The position numbers were made by a program, and so were the translations under genes. Source: Hirudinaria manillensis (Eukaryota > Annelida > Clitellata > Hirudinida > Hirudinidae). From it: a stretch of DNA of 64,000 nucleotides. This document shows positions 1-12,200 of the stretch, piece after piece. The stretch is taken from assembly GCA_034509925.1 (NCBI GenBank), contig CM067526.1, positions 8,886,244 through 8,950,243 on the forward strand, given 5' to 3'. Numbering within the stretch: position 1 is the stretch's first letter; the number at the start of each line of letters is the position of its first letter. The notes below the pieces were generated by a model. It did no database searches and was not told the origin of the DNA. It saw nothing but the letters and a program-made list of their open reading frames with translations.

Positions 1-1700
1 ATAGCCGTTCACTGTCCAAAGCGAAAGAAACTATTGCGTAACCAGGAGAGAATTATTAGCAGCAGTAGAATCCATGAAACACTTCCAGAAATATCTTTTG
101 GGCCAGCCGTTTTTGCTAAGAACGGATCACGCCTCTCTGAGGTGGCTGTTGAAACTTTAAAAACCCAGAAGGTCAAATGGCGAGGTGGATTGAAAGACTA
201 CAGGGTTTTCAGTTCAATATTGAACACAGGAGAGGTCAAATACACAACAACGCTGATGCGCTATCACGACGTCCTTGTCACTTAACTGCAGACACTGCAA
301 CAACGCAGAGAAAAAAAAAACAGGAGACCCGAAGGAATGTCGACAAATTCGTATCACGACTCCCGAACCTTGGACAGAAAGCGGGGTTACGAGATCTGCA
401 ATTAAGAGACGAAGCACTTGCACCCATACTACAGTGGATGGAGGCCGGGGGTGAAAACCAGATTGGCAACAGATAGCGGAGCACGGAGAAGTTACTAAGT
501 CCTATTGGGCACAATGGGATTCCTTGAGAATTAGTAATGGACTCCTACATAGGAAGTGGGAACAGAGGATGGCACCGACTATCACCTTCAAATAGTACTT
601 CCGAGATCTTGCGTCCTCTGAGGTGTTACAAGAATTCCATAACGGAACCTCAGGTGGACACCTAGGAGTGAAATAAAACCCATCAGGAAGGTGAGGGAGA
701 GGTTTTTTACTGGTTGCACTACAAACAAGACGTTGAGGAGTGGTGTAGAAAGTGCAATAATTGCGCAACCAGTAGAGGTCCTCAAAAGAAGACTAAAGTA
801 CTAATGCAACCCTATAATGTGGGAGTACCTTTTGAAAGAATAGCTTTGGATATTGCCGGACCATTCCCATGCATCAAAGAAGGGAAATCGGTACATATTA
901 GTGATCAGCGATTACTTCACCAAATGGACCGAAGCGTTTGCACTGCCAAATCAGGAGGCGGAAAATGTAGCTGATGCTCTCGTAAATAATTGGATTAGTC
1001 GATTCGGGGTGCCATTAGAGTTACATTCGGACCAAGGAAGGAATTTCGAGTCGAAAATATTTCAGAGCTATGCGAAAACCTTGGAATACATAAAACAAGA
1101 ACCACTGCATTGCATCCGCAATCGGACGGTATGGTCGAGAGATTTAACAGGACCATGGAACAGTATTTGTCAAAAATGGTAAGTGAACAGCAAGATGACT
1201 GGGACAGATACCTTCCACTTTTCCTTATGGCCTACCGGACAGCCGTGCATAAAACGACAGGAATCAGTCCATCGAAAATGACATTCGGGAGGGAGATTCG
1301 TCTTCCTGCCGATATGATGTTCGGAAGAGCAGAGGAACCTAAGTCGGCATGTGACTACGTTTCAAGCCTAAGAAATACATTGGCCGATACACACCAGGTT
1401 GCCCGGAAAAATATTAGTGTTAATAGCGATCAAGCCAAAGCGAGATACGATAGGCAAGCCAATGATATAAGCTTTAAAGAAAATGAACTAGTCTGGCTAT
1501 ACAACCCCCAACGAAAAAAAGGGAAGTCGCCAAAGTTACAAAAAGATTGGGAAGGACCATACCGAATCATAAAGAAAATAAACGACGTGGTATACCGCAT
1601 ACAGAAATCAGCAAGGACTAGAATGAAAGTGGTCCACAGCAATCGATTAGCAAAATACCACGGCGAGACAGAACAGCCTGTTCGGGACGAACAGATTTAA
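1..1700 (+). pseudogene. gypsy pol remnant: RNase H, linker, integrase
   Basis: Pol would reverse-transcribe and integrate the element. Visible pieces are RNase H with RTDHASLRWLL (about 124-156), its end ADALSRRPC (about 252-278), the integrase zinc-binding part with FHNGTSGGHLG (about 633-668) and CRKCNNC (about 750-770), core motifs ALDIAGPFP and HSDQGRNF, the third acidic residue in MVERFNRT (about 1131-1154), and a C-terminal DWEGPYRI (about 1545-1568). Reading frame changes near 155, 476, 680, 885 and 1090, so it is a pseudogene. The stop at 1698-1700 touches the polypurine tract. Frameshift positions are estimates from where motifs change frame. Confidence 0.9.
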
Positions 1701-1711
1701 GGAGGGGGCAA

Positions 1712-1950
1712 TGTTGGATCCCTGACATTAATTAATTAATTGAATAATTAATTAATTAAATAATTAATTAATTAAGTTTAGTTAATATTCAGAATCTTTT
1801 ATTTCGAAGTCGAATCTAGCGATTCGAGTCATTAGGCAGTTCCGATCAAAGACAAACAATCGACCAGGTCTCCTAAATATCTTTGCCATTAGTTTATTCC
1901 AATAAAGTTATCCTTACGTTAAATAATTCATCAGACCCCGGGTTACAACA
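1712..1950 (+). repeat. 3' LTR of the gypsy element (239 bp)
   Basis: It starts TGTTGGATCC directly after the polypurine tract and ends GGTTACAACA, giving TG...CA ends. The 5' part is a run of TTAATTAA-like repeats. It contains AATAAAG near 1901, a possible polyadenylation signal. The same start and a near-identical end (CCCCGGGTTA..ACA) are found in the LTRs at 8951, 11523, 13326, 14914, 16637, 23350 and the worn copy ending at 33358. Confidence 0.85.
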
Positions 1951-2036
1951 ATACTATCTAATTACTTTCTTGTGATCTTCAAATCACGCTTTCGGGTATA
2001 TATACAGTAGGTCTCTTCTGAAACAAAATTCTTCAT

Positions 2037-2420
2037 TTGCTACTGTTAATATATGTTATTGGACAACCTCACCGGCGTAGCCGAAAACCACCCCGATTTC
2101 CACATCATCTCTGGAATTGCTATGAGGATGGTTTGACGGCTTCGCCTAAAACTAACAATTCATGTGAGGGTTGGCACAGGGCATTTAACGAGTCTGTTGG
2201 AGCAAGTCATCCATCCATATGGAAATTTATCGAAGTCCTGAGGAAGGAACAGGCCCTTAATGAGGGCAAGTTCGAGCAACATATAGCAGGGACAAACACA
2301 ACAGTACCGAAGAAATGTTATCGAGATGCCTCTCTCAGACTACAAAATGTAATAAAAGACTACGAGAAAAGGAACATCATCGACTATTTGAGGGGCTTAG
2401 CTTATCATTTTAATTATTAA
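2037..2420 (+). pseudogene. MULE-type transposase C-terminal fragment
   Basis: An open stretch of 127 codons resembles the C-terminus of transposases of the MULE group that often carry FLYWCH zinc fingers. Key segments are LWNCYEDGLTASPKTNNSCE, followed by GWHRAFNESVG, HPSIWKFIEVLRKEQALN and a final IDYLRGLAYHFNY. The catalytic DDE region and zinc finger are missing, so this is a truncated remnant or a last exon. The start codon shown may not be the real protein start, since similarity begins about 15 codons in. It lies 0.7 kb upstream of the neuroglian signal-peptide exon and is not thought related to it. Confidence 0.65.
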
Positions 2421-2647
2421 ATAAAATCTTTAAATGTGTATGTTGTCTTTTTCTGTTCAAAATGGTCGTCCTCGTTTAGTAAATCTAAATTAGTAACCGT
2501 TTAAAATTTTTGGTGACTATTTGAGGGGCTTAGCTTATAATTTTAATTATTAAATAAAATCTTTAAATGTGTATGTTGTCTTTTTCTGTTCAAAATGGTC
2601 GTCCTCGTTTAGTAAACCTGAATTAGTGACCGTTTAAAAATTTCGGT
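2382..2647 (+). repeat. 133-bp tandem duplication over MULE 3' end
   Basis: The segment 2382-2514 (starting GACTATTTGAGGGGCTTAG) is followed at once by a second copy, 2515 to about 2647, with a few substitutions. Each copy holds the last codons of the transposase fragment, its stop and about 95 bp of 3' flank with an AATAAA. The sequence that follows has three spaced GAATTTTC words. Confidence 0.85.
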
Positions 2648-3131
2648 GAATTTTCCGTTCTATGAATTTTCTAGCGATGAATTTTCCGGATACCCCGTAG
2701 GCATCCATGGGTTGCATTGTCCTTAACGTAAATAGTTCAATAACCCTTTGATCTTGTTAAAAATAAATAACAATAACATAAAATAATTTCATTAATTTTA
2801 TAAATAAGCTGATCAAATATGCTGTAAAACCAAACGATTATCCGAAACGACATCTATTTTTCATTGCTGGTAATTGGATCACAAACTCAGCCAGATAATT
2901 GGACTATCAAAATAGATGTGGGCTGCACCAGATATCAAATCGTTTAAAGTGTGTTTGTTCCTCTAGTGCTTTTAGGCTTATTCCTTTTAGCGTTGGGCAT
3001 AATTTTCATTTTAGAAGAATTAAACAGAGTCATGGTGAGCATAAAACAATTTTTTTTTTGAAAATAATTTAAACTGGCTCACAAACAAGCACTGATTCCG
3101 TTTCGGTTATTCTTAACCATATTCTTTTCAG
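2648..3131. other. 5' flank of the neuroglian gene
   Basis: AT-rich sequence with no coding signal. It ends in the splice acceptor TATTCTTTTCAG at about 3120-3131. Any 5' untranslated exon or promoter would lie in or upstream of this stretch; I cannot pick one out. Confidence 0.5.
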
Positions 3132-3204
3132 ATGATGATATTGTTGGAGATTATTAGTTTTTCACTGATAAGCTCTAGTAGCAAATACAAAAAGGAATAT
3201 ACCA
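3132..3204 (+). CDS. Nrg: Nrg exon 1: signal peptide
   Basis: ATG is the first codon after a consensus acceptor (TTTTCAG). The exon encodes a hydrophobic leader, MMILLEIISFSLISSSSKY, then KKEYT, and ends before GTATGT in phase 1. The A left over joins GT of exon 2 to give serine. Confidence 0.8.
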
Positions 3205-6200
3205 GTATGTATTTGTCTGTATTATGCGAGACTGTAACTTCGCACTTGAATTTCAATGATATTTTATCAGTTACATAACTGTCTCAAAACATTTCATAAT
3301 GAACTTAGAGCTATTAAAAACTGTGAACCATAAATAATTTTTTATCAAATTTTGTATGTTTTTCAGAGGCTTTGATTAATGCGGACTTAGTTATTTTATT
3401 AACTGCAAAATCAAATTCAACACATATTCATTTTTTATTAATTTGTTTAAATTACTTTGTAACTTTATGGCAGACAAGTAGAAATAATTTCAAAAATCTT
3501 GCTTCTTAAGTGAAGAAAATATTTCGTAGTTAAAGTATATAATTAATAAAAAAAGTCTGCTGTAATAATTTTCTTTCCATTCAATTAACTCGGGTTGAAT
3601 AATATTTAATGGAGAAGGACAAATTGAACCTCGACTTCATACTATTGAGTTGAGAAATTCCTTTTGTAAATCTAAAACTACGGCATTAAAAAACTGAATG
3701 TAAGAGAAAATTTCATTTACGCAACTGTTGAATTTGCATTTCAATTTAAGATAGACAAATCTAATTGAAACATTTTCATCCAATTCTTCCCGTGGGTTAC
3801 TTTATTGATTCTCGGAGGAAAATGATAATTTTAAACCGTAGAAATTAACAAAATGGCCTTCAACGCTCGTAATATTTATCATCATTCTCCACTGCGGTAA
3901 ACACGCTTGTAATCAGAACTTACGTGGATGAAGATACCTTAAATTGCGTACACATGCACTTTTAAAAATGTAAGACATTTTAATTGCAGGAATTACATAA
4001 CAAGTGTATAAGGTAATCTAAAATATAAGTTATTATGTATTGTAGGTACTCCTAGCTATCAATTTAACTTACCGTACTTCATGATATTAATTTTATTCAG
4101 TTTAAATAATTAGGTACTTTCCCACCAACGATTTTGATACAATTCGAAAGAGAATATTATCACACACCTAAAGAACAACTGATCTTACCTTGCAAGGCAT
4201 CAGGGTTTCCAATCCCTAGGTGAGCCACATTCACAGATAATTTGCAATTTTGAAATTAAACATCACAATAAAATTTTACATTACTGTAAAATGGTATAGT
4301 TATTCATGGATAAGAAATGGAAACGTTATCAATGATTCTATTTCTCGAGTTCGTGGAGACTTGATGATCAAAAGTGGGTCCGAAGGATATTTTCAGTGCG
4401 TAGCTACGAATTTTCTTGGAAGTGCTTTCAGCGACATTGCACATGTCCGAGTTGCTTGTAAGATGCACTTTTATCAAAAATTATTTGGGTTCGACATTAG
4501 TTCTAATAAATTTTAGATCAAAACGAATTTAAAGTAGCCAATACAGATAAAATTGTAACTAATGCCACGTTGGGATCATTTATGATTTTGTATTGTGAAA
4601 TCCCATCTGGAAATCCAAAGCCTCAAATTTATTGGATTGTTCGGAAAAGACAATATTTGCAGATTATACAAGAAAGCGAAAGAATAACCACTGATTTTGA
4701 AGGTTAATCTTTTTAAAATATATTTACATCGAAAATACATATTGATTCAAGAGCGCGAAAGTCATGGAGAAGGCGATGCATCAATCAATTCTTGTTTATA
4801 TTTTATAAACTTATCCATTAACTATTTTATTAATTTATAAAAATACATAAGAATTATTCCCCATTGAGATATCTTCAGGAGTTTCGCATCCGGTTATCAG
4901 TTGGATGTTCATCGCCGTTTATTGGTGACCCGACAAAATATCATTCAGAATACAGAGGATAACTCACTTAATAAACAAAGTTTGGAACGGGATTTTAGGA
5001 CAACATCTCCATGGAATGAAACATTCAAAGTGGCTCCGGAGTTTTTTTTTTCCAAATCTTTACTATTCAAACATTAATGGATATCTCAGCTATTTCCTCA
5101 TTCTAATACAATCTACTATAAGTTAAGAAAGAAGCCTTATATCTTCAGTCTTTCCAGCTAAGATCGTTAATCACTGTTGATACCCGTATGGTAGCGTACT
5201 TTGGAACGGCCGTTCAAAATGCTGTCAGAGGTGTTTTTCCCTAGCCGTTCAAGTAGTTGGGTGCTTTTGTGCTTTGTTGTAATGATATGAGCTATTACTT
5301 CGAATGTCGGTAGGGCTGTTGATTGGTCGATCTCATCTTTCCAGTTCTGAACAGTGGCTTTGTTTCGGAGTACTTTTGAATGAATAGTGAGCATTCAGTA
5401 TATTCTTATTTTAGAGAGTTTACATTTTTCCATGGATCTTAGCGTCATCTTAAAACTTATATTCATATTATGTACATGTATCATATTATAGTCTTTTAGT
5501 GGTCTGATATGGCGCCATTCTGGGACTACTAGAAAAAAAATTATCTATGGGTTAAAGCTGTTGGAAAATCAAACACCTCCACAAAAAACCTGGGTCCAAT
5601 CCTGGGTTTCATTAACTAATTTATTCATAATGAGATGATGTGATGAATTAATTATTTTTTTAACGGCTTTCATGTACAGTGGTTGAAGAGAAACTTTATG
5701 ACCTACCACTTTTTTTTGTAATAAGCTTGATTTTAAAAGTCATACAAAGCTCAAAATAAGAGGATATGTATAGTATTCACATAAAATATAAATCTTAAAT
5801 TTTTTTATTTTGATTAAGAATTAAGTCTAAATTCAACAAGAAATCATTTTACAAGCATAGAAATATGCTTATGTCCACTCAGAAAAACTGACAATTTAAA
5901 TGTTATGTTAAATCAAATAAATTAATTTCTTACTAGCATATAGTTCTTCCTTTAAAATAATTATGTTCAAAATGACTTCTATACATCTGTTTTTCATTGA
6001 TTAAATGACGTTTTTGACGGTTTTTTTCATCCAGTTCCTTCCAGGCCGTCCAAATTGCCTCTTAACTCATTTAACTCATTCTTATATTGGCGACCATTGG
6101 CATATACAGCTCGTGAGAGAACACACCAGATATTCTCAATCGGATTTAGGTCTGGGGAATATGCAGGCCACTCCATAACCTGCATTTTGGACTCCTTGAA

Positions 6201-9200
6201 AAATGCTGTTGTTGCCCTTCAACCATGAATTGGAGCATTATCTTGCTGGAACATATATTTCTTTGTTCAAACAAAAGGGAGGAGATGATCCTTGAGCATT
6301 TTTGAATATTTCTGGGTGTCATGTCTTTCTTTCAGACGCACCAATTCAGTCCTCCCAGATGAAGAGATTCCTCCCCAGATCATCACAGAAGCTCCTCTAC
6401 GTTTTCTGCTAAAAGACATCTTTTTTAAGTCATGCCAGTAGTATTTAGAGCCATCTGGCATTCCATGTTCAATTTTTCTCATCTCCCACTTTTCATTATA
6501 ATTCACCGTCTCTTTGGCCAAAAGTAGACATCATTCCTTGTGATGATCATTCAGTGCTGGAGCTCGTTTTCTCATTTCAAACTTCAACTGGCCACTTGCA
6601 TTTAAATAGTTGCATATTGTCCTCACAAGGACATTTAATTCGAACTTCTCTGTTTTTGTTTACACGAAAGATTTACCTCGTGAAGCCTCTCTGATAAGAT
6701 GTCTCTGTTTTGAGAGTTTTCTTGGTCTTCCACCAGCATAATTCTTCCCATATGAATCTGGATCATCCAAAAAATGTTTGATAGCACCCCTTGAACTCTT
6801 TAGCAATCATTCTTATCGAACAATTTGCTTTCCTGAATGCCTTAATTTGCCCTTTCTCTTCTTCAGTCAAACTTGATCTGTTCCCCATGATGAAAATGTA
6901 TAATAAAGGAAGTATTGAATTTGAATCCCTATTATATAGCCTTCCAATGGTAATTTTATGCTTGATTTCTTTAACTACAATTTTGACAAGGTCAGATGGG
7001 CCTAAAAGGGAAGTGGTCATTTAATTATTTCTATGCCAAAATTCGCTCAATTACGTAATTTACAAGCATCATTGATCTAACTGAAAAGAAATTTTGAAGG
7101 ATGTCCATAAACTATAAGTTACATAATCGCTGTAAGTTTCAATAAGATATGTTTATATATAAGGATGTTAAGTAATAAAAATGAGTAGGTCTCAACATTT
7201 TTCTACCACTGTATTTTAAAGTTAACATTGTATAGAATTTGTTGTACATCTACACTGTAGATACAACGCGAGCTAAAAAAAGATTGAGAACTTGAGCTAG
7301 GCAATTACTCCCTAGCATATATATACATAGCGTTAAGTCGAATTGCCAATAAAAAGTTTTTGAAAACAAAGACTAGGTTTGTAATTTTTGGATGTTATAT
7401 TTGATTTGTCTTAATAACTGAATACATCGAACTAGGTAATCTCTACTTTACATATGTGGAACAAGGAGACTTTCAAGATGGATCTATATATCAATGTGTA
7501 ATTAATAATTCCTTGGCAAAAGTATTAACTTATGGGAAGGAACACAGCATTCAAGTTACAGAAAATAGCAGTGAACAGTTTTCTTAACTTGTCATGAAAA
7601 TATAACATTACGAATGTATTTTTATGCATCCTCAGATAATGTTAAATCTTTTCTTCTGTGGAAATCTCCTGATCACGACCTGGCTTTACAAGGGCAGCCG
7701 AAGAAACTGAAATGCATATTTGCCAGAAAGTTGGCCTTTCTTTTCAATTATAAATAAATTTATGCAGTTTATGATCGAAAATATAGCAATAAGTCGAAAT
7801 ATATATTATATATTATAAAGATAATATCATCTCGCCCCAAATGCAGGACAACTTCATTATATCGCGTGGTTGCATTCGTAGAAGTTTGGTTATTAGGCCG
7901 TTTTAGCGTTTTGCAAAGTCTACCTAGGGGATGCATAATCTTTGAATGATTAGTTATTTTAAAAACAATTCGTTCGTACATCTATTAATAACTTTGACGT
8001 CCGCGATTTTTATGACCGAATTATTATATTATGAGGGTGAGACACGACCAGAGTATCGAGACTTAAAAACTACCGCGACTACCGCTATTGGCGGTACTTT
8101 TCTATATACCTGAAGCAAGACAATTATCGGCGATAGCGATTACTTAAAAAGTAACACTGATACTAGCGTCGCGTTACCGATACCTCATAGCTATTTCACA
8201 GATGAAGATGGCCTTAGCAAAAAAAAATGTCTCGGCCCTTTGAAACCCCTGACGCTCTCCGAGAGTGGGCCGCATCGACATTATTAGTCGGATGTCCTTG
8301 TAGGTTTCCCGTACTGGATTTATCTTTCGGCTTTGAGAGAATCTCGTTGGCCTTCTTATGACGTCCGTTACTTCCAGTACTCTTGAAATCTTTCGTTAGC
8401 TTTTTCGCCGTTCGTTTTATTGCCTTTACGTGACTCTCAGCGGCCTTTTTATATCATGGTGGATAAAAGAGATCGGAGATCGACAAATCTTTCCAGTTCT
8501 TCTGCGGTGACCTTGGAAGACTTTTTTTGGTCTCTCATTTGCCAGCTCTGGAATGAGGCTGCTTCCGCAGCTTCTGACCTCCATGCCTTCATATCCTTCG
8601 TTCTTTCCCGGCCAATCCACGCGAGGAAGGAATACATACTTCATAATTTTCCGATTTTAGCGCATTGCTGCACCTTAGTCTGTCCACCCACGGAACAGGC
8701 AGTATCAAGATGATGGCATACGTTTGATGTTAACATAAACACCATATCTGGCCTCTTGCCACTCAATTAGCACCTGGGGTAGTGCCTCATCCTTTCTATA
8801 TTGGCCACGGTACAGCCTTTTGTCTCTGCAATGATCTACCCTCTTGGAGTTTGATCGATTTTCTTTCAGAAGTGTGCGGAGCCCTCGATCAGGAAATAAA
8901 TCTTTTGCCGCTTGGTAACAAAGGGAGTTGGTAAAAGGAGCATAATATATTGTTGGATCCCTGGATCCAGATAATTGAAGAATAATTAAAATTATATTGC
9001 TGATTAATTAATTTAGTAATTGTTGTATCTTGAATTACTTGCTGTGTAATTAAGGACTACTTGGGAATTGGAGATACTAAGCTACTTTATTACAAAGAAT
9101 GTGCCACTGCACTAACCTCAAAAAGATTCTGTATATTATCGAAATAAACTTAAGTAATAATAAATTCTTACAATATTATTACATTATCCACAACACCTCC

Positions 9201-12200
9201 CCCTCATATATAATTATAGATCTTCTTGCTTGCGTCGATCACGAGACGCTTAGGTGGACACGATGGCGTGTGGATCTTTTTGCTGGTTTTGGCATTGTGT
9301 CTTCTTGGGAGTGCTTCTCTACCATCGACTTGCCTCTGTCGAATGGCCAACACCACCCCCTTTGTCTTGCTGACTTCTCAATCTGTCCTTCTTTATTATC
9401 AGCATGCCAATTCCTTCTTGACACTGACAACTCCTTGACCTTGAATCTCTACCATCACTTGGAGAAGGAGAGTGAGATGGAGTACATCAATGGAACCTCC
9501 TTCGTTTACCCCCATGTTTACTGATTGAATCGCTTTGTTCATGGACTGAGTAAGATCTCCTTGGAACTCTACTCATCCACTTACTGCCTATTAATGCAGC
9601 ACTGCCATCTACGTTGGCCCGTTCTTGGCCAGTGTGATTACTGCAACAATCCTCTGCTTCCTCCTCCTTCTGAGGCAATGGGTTCCGGACTTCTTTGCTA
9701 GGGAAGTCTTGAGAATCCTCAAATGCTGACCTATCTTCAGCTACGACCGGATCAGCCTCGACTGTCTTCCCTGGTTCATCCAGGAGCTCGTTCACTCTCT
9801 CGACAGGATCAACATTAATCCTTTCCTCTTCCTCCTTCCATGCATCGCAGTGGACAGGAGTATCTGCCACCAAGGTCTCTGCGATGACCTCGCACATCAT
9901 GGCTTCTTCTTGGGCCTCGCCCACTACATCAACTGGAGCATCCACACTCCCTTCTTCCTCCTTCCACATATCGCAGTGGACAGGGATATTTGCCATCAAG
10001 GTCTCTGTGCTGACCTTGCACATCATGGGTTCAACTTGGGCCTCGCCCACTACCACAAGCGGAGTAGGCAGTGAATTAATTAATTGGTACTAGTCAGAGT
10101 CTTTGGTTATGAATCTAGACAAATAGATTTATCTCTAAAAGCAGATCGAGAGTTAGAGAAACAGCAGATTTCAAGACTTAGACATTTGAGCATTGTACAT
10201 CTTCCAAGCCATCTGAACACTTTCATTAAACCTGACCTTCCATAATTAGTTTGAGGACCCCGGGTTATTACATTGGTGTCAGGAGTGGGATTTAGAGTTA
10301 AAGGGTGTCCAAGAGTAACTAAGGCAAAGGCTTGATTATTTGAAAAGTGAAGGATGTCGTTGTACTTGGATGAATTGTACGTGCCTCGATTGAGACAAGA
10401 ATTGAGATCGTGGCCTGGATTGGCACGAAAGCTGAGATACGAGAGCGACTTGGGGCATGGCTGGCAGAGAATGGCCATGACCCGGAGGAATACGAATTCG
10501 AGGATCCATTTGATATAGAAATGGATGAATTTCGTTATTTTATGAAAAAGGCCGTAGATGAGTTGAGGAGGAGTATTAGGGGCGATTTGAAAGGCACAGC
10601 GGTTCCGCGTCAGGATGTCTCGTTGGTTTCGGGTGAAAACTCTACCGAGAAGAGTCCTGTTGGTTCTTTTGAGGAGAGCAAAGTGGTGCTTCCATCTTGC
10701 GAGGAACAAGAAGAGGAACTCTGCAAAAAGTTTACCAACAAAGAACAAATCATGTCCGTTGTTCCAGGTACAGTTTCTGGCAGCATTGGGATGGAATCAT
10801 TAGAAGACACACCCGACCACAATGCGTGCGTGTCTCCAGAAACTCTGTGCGTGATAGGAGACTCAGAGGATTTGCCGTTGGATCCCAAGGAGTCACCAGT
10901 TCAGGTCGAGACGTTAGCAGTGCCCAGAGAGTTCACAGAGGTGTTAGTAGAGCAAGTGAAGCCTTCGGAAGAGCCCATGGATTTACCGGCAGAGTCTGTG
11001 TTATTAGTACCGCCCGAGGAGTTACCAGTGAAGCACACGAAGTTGATGGTGGAACAAGTAGAGTCTTCAGAACAGCCCGTGGATTTACTAGCGGAACTCT
11101 TGAGATCAATTGGACCTGTGGAGTCTACGGAGGAGTCCGCGGAATTACCAGCGGAGAGCATGGAATCAGCTAAGTCAGTGGAGCCAGCGGATGTTTCGAC
11201 CCCATTGGAGATAACAGAAGGGAGTACTCGGAATTTCGGGAGTGATGGGAGACTGCCTAGCATGGAAAGTGGAGTAGGCGATCCTGTAGAGAGTTTGAGA
11301 TCTGGCGACATGGTGGAGCAGGAGGGCGTACATGGAAGTGGCGACGTTCCGCGACTGAAAGTTGCGGGACACAGGAGCCAAAGGGAGGAAACAGAAATCC
11401 CAGAAGAGGACCAAGTAAAAGGATCTGAGATTCGCAACCGTGAGTCGGATCCTATTCCTAAAGTGAAAATGAAAATGGGAATAGATGTCTGTTCGGGACG
11501 AACAGATTTAAGGAGGGGGCAGTGTTGGATCCCTGGATATATTGCTGATTAATTAATTTAGTAATTAATTAAATTGAGTGGCAATATAATTTGAGAATTA
11601 ATTAATTGGTACTATTCAGAGTCTTTGGTTATGAATCTAGACAAATAGATTTATCTTGAAAAGCAGAGCGAGAGTTAGAGAAACAGCATATTTCAAGACT
11701 TAGACATTTGAGCATTGTACATCTTCCAAGCCATCTGAACACTTTCAATAAACCTGACCTTCCATAATTAGTTTGAGGACCCCGGGTTATTACAATATTA
11801 TTTGAAGGACTTGCCTCATAATTTTAACTTTGTAATTAAAACTTTTTTTAGATTCCCCATTGTTATATTTTTTGCATATTCTTCAGGAGTATTTAAATAG
11901 TTCAAGATGGAGGTCTTGGATTGATTGAGCTTTAATGGCAATTTTCCTGAGCAAAAAATTTCCTCTCTCCTTGTCAGATATTTGTCTCCAGCCATTTATA
12001 AAATAATAAGTTTATAAATTTCAAATGTTTTCATTTAACTTTCGCTGGGTTTATATACTAAAGTTATTTAAAAATATTTTTTGGGTAATTAACAGCAGTT
12101 TCATGTTATATTGGTTTTAAAAATGAATGTTCTCGTGACGCCCCTGAAACGCTGTTTTGCATATTTTACAATTTCTAATTATCCACATTAGTTGCAATTA

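Larger units (their letters stand above)
1..1950 (+). mobile_element. Ty3/gypsy retrotransposon, 3' half with 3' LTR
   Basis: The window opens inside a Ty3/gypsy element on the + strand. In order it holds the end of RNase H, a linker, an integrase with zinc-binding, core and GPY/F-like parts, a polypurine tract (AAGGAGGGGGCA, near 1699-1710) and a 3' LTR. The order RNase H then integrase with no gene after it fits Ty3/gypsy pol. The 5' half is outside the window, so length and target duplication are unknown. Several frameshifts make it inactive. Its last 45 or so bases of pol, the polypurine tract and the LTR start match the shorter SAP-domain elements at 8951-11794 and 13326-15211, so they belong to one family. 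Confidence 0.9.
9021..10067 (-). mobile_element. Nested LTR-element fragment (element C)
   Basis: Inserted in the 5' LTR of B1. Reading the - strand, an acidic repeat ORF is followed by a polypurine tract GAGGGGGAGG (9196-9205) and then an LTR (9021-9195). The 5' LTR is missing, so the right end near 10067 is a truncation or recombination point. It probably belongs to a second non-autonomous gypsy lineage. Confidence 0.65.
8951..10272 (+). repeat. 5' LTR of element B1, split by a nested insertion
   Basis: The LTR starts TGTTGGATCC at 8951, is interrupted at about 9020 after TTTAGTAAT, and resumes at about 10068 with GAATTAATTAATTGGTACTA, ending GGGTTATTACA at 10272. About 35 bp present in the intact 3' LTR are missing at the resumption point. 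Confidence 0.8.
8951..11794 (+). mobile_element. Internally deleted gypsy element B1 with SAP-domain ORF
   Basis: LTR to LTR element flanked by the 4-bp duplication ATAT (8947-8950 and 11795-11798). After the 5' LTR come a primer-binding site, a SAP-domain ORF that stands where gag would be, then directly the last bases of pol, the polypurine tract and the 3' LTR. Reverse transcriptase, protease and integrase are absent. Another element is inserted in the 5' LTR (about 9021-10067). It needs enzymes from an autonomous relative to move. It lies in neuroglian intron 6. Confidence 0.85.

Noticed and set aside
10697-11437. Further long frames on both strands over element B1
   Set aside because: Shadows of the same low-complexity repeats; no independent motif.
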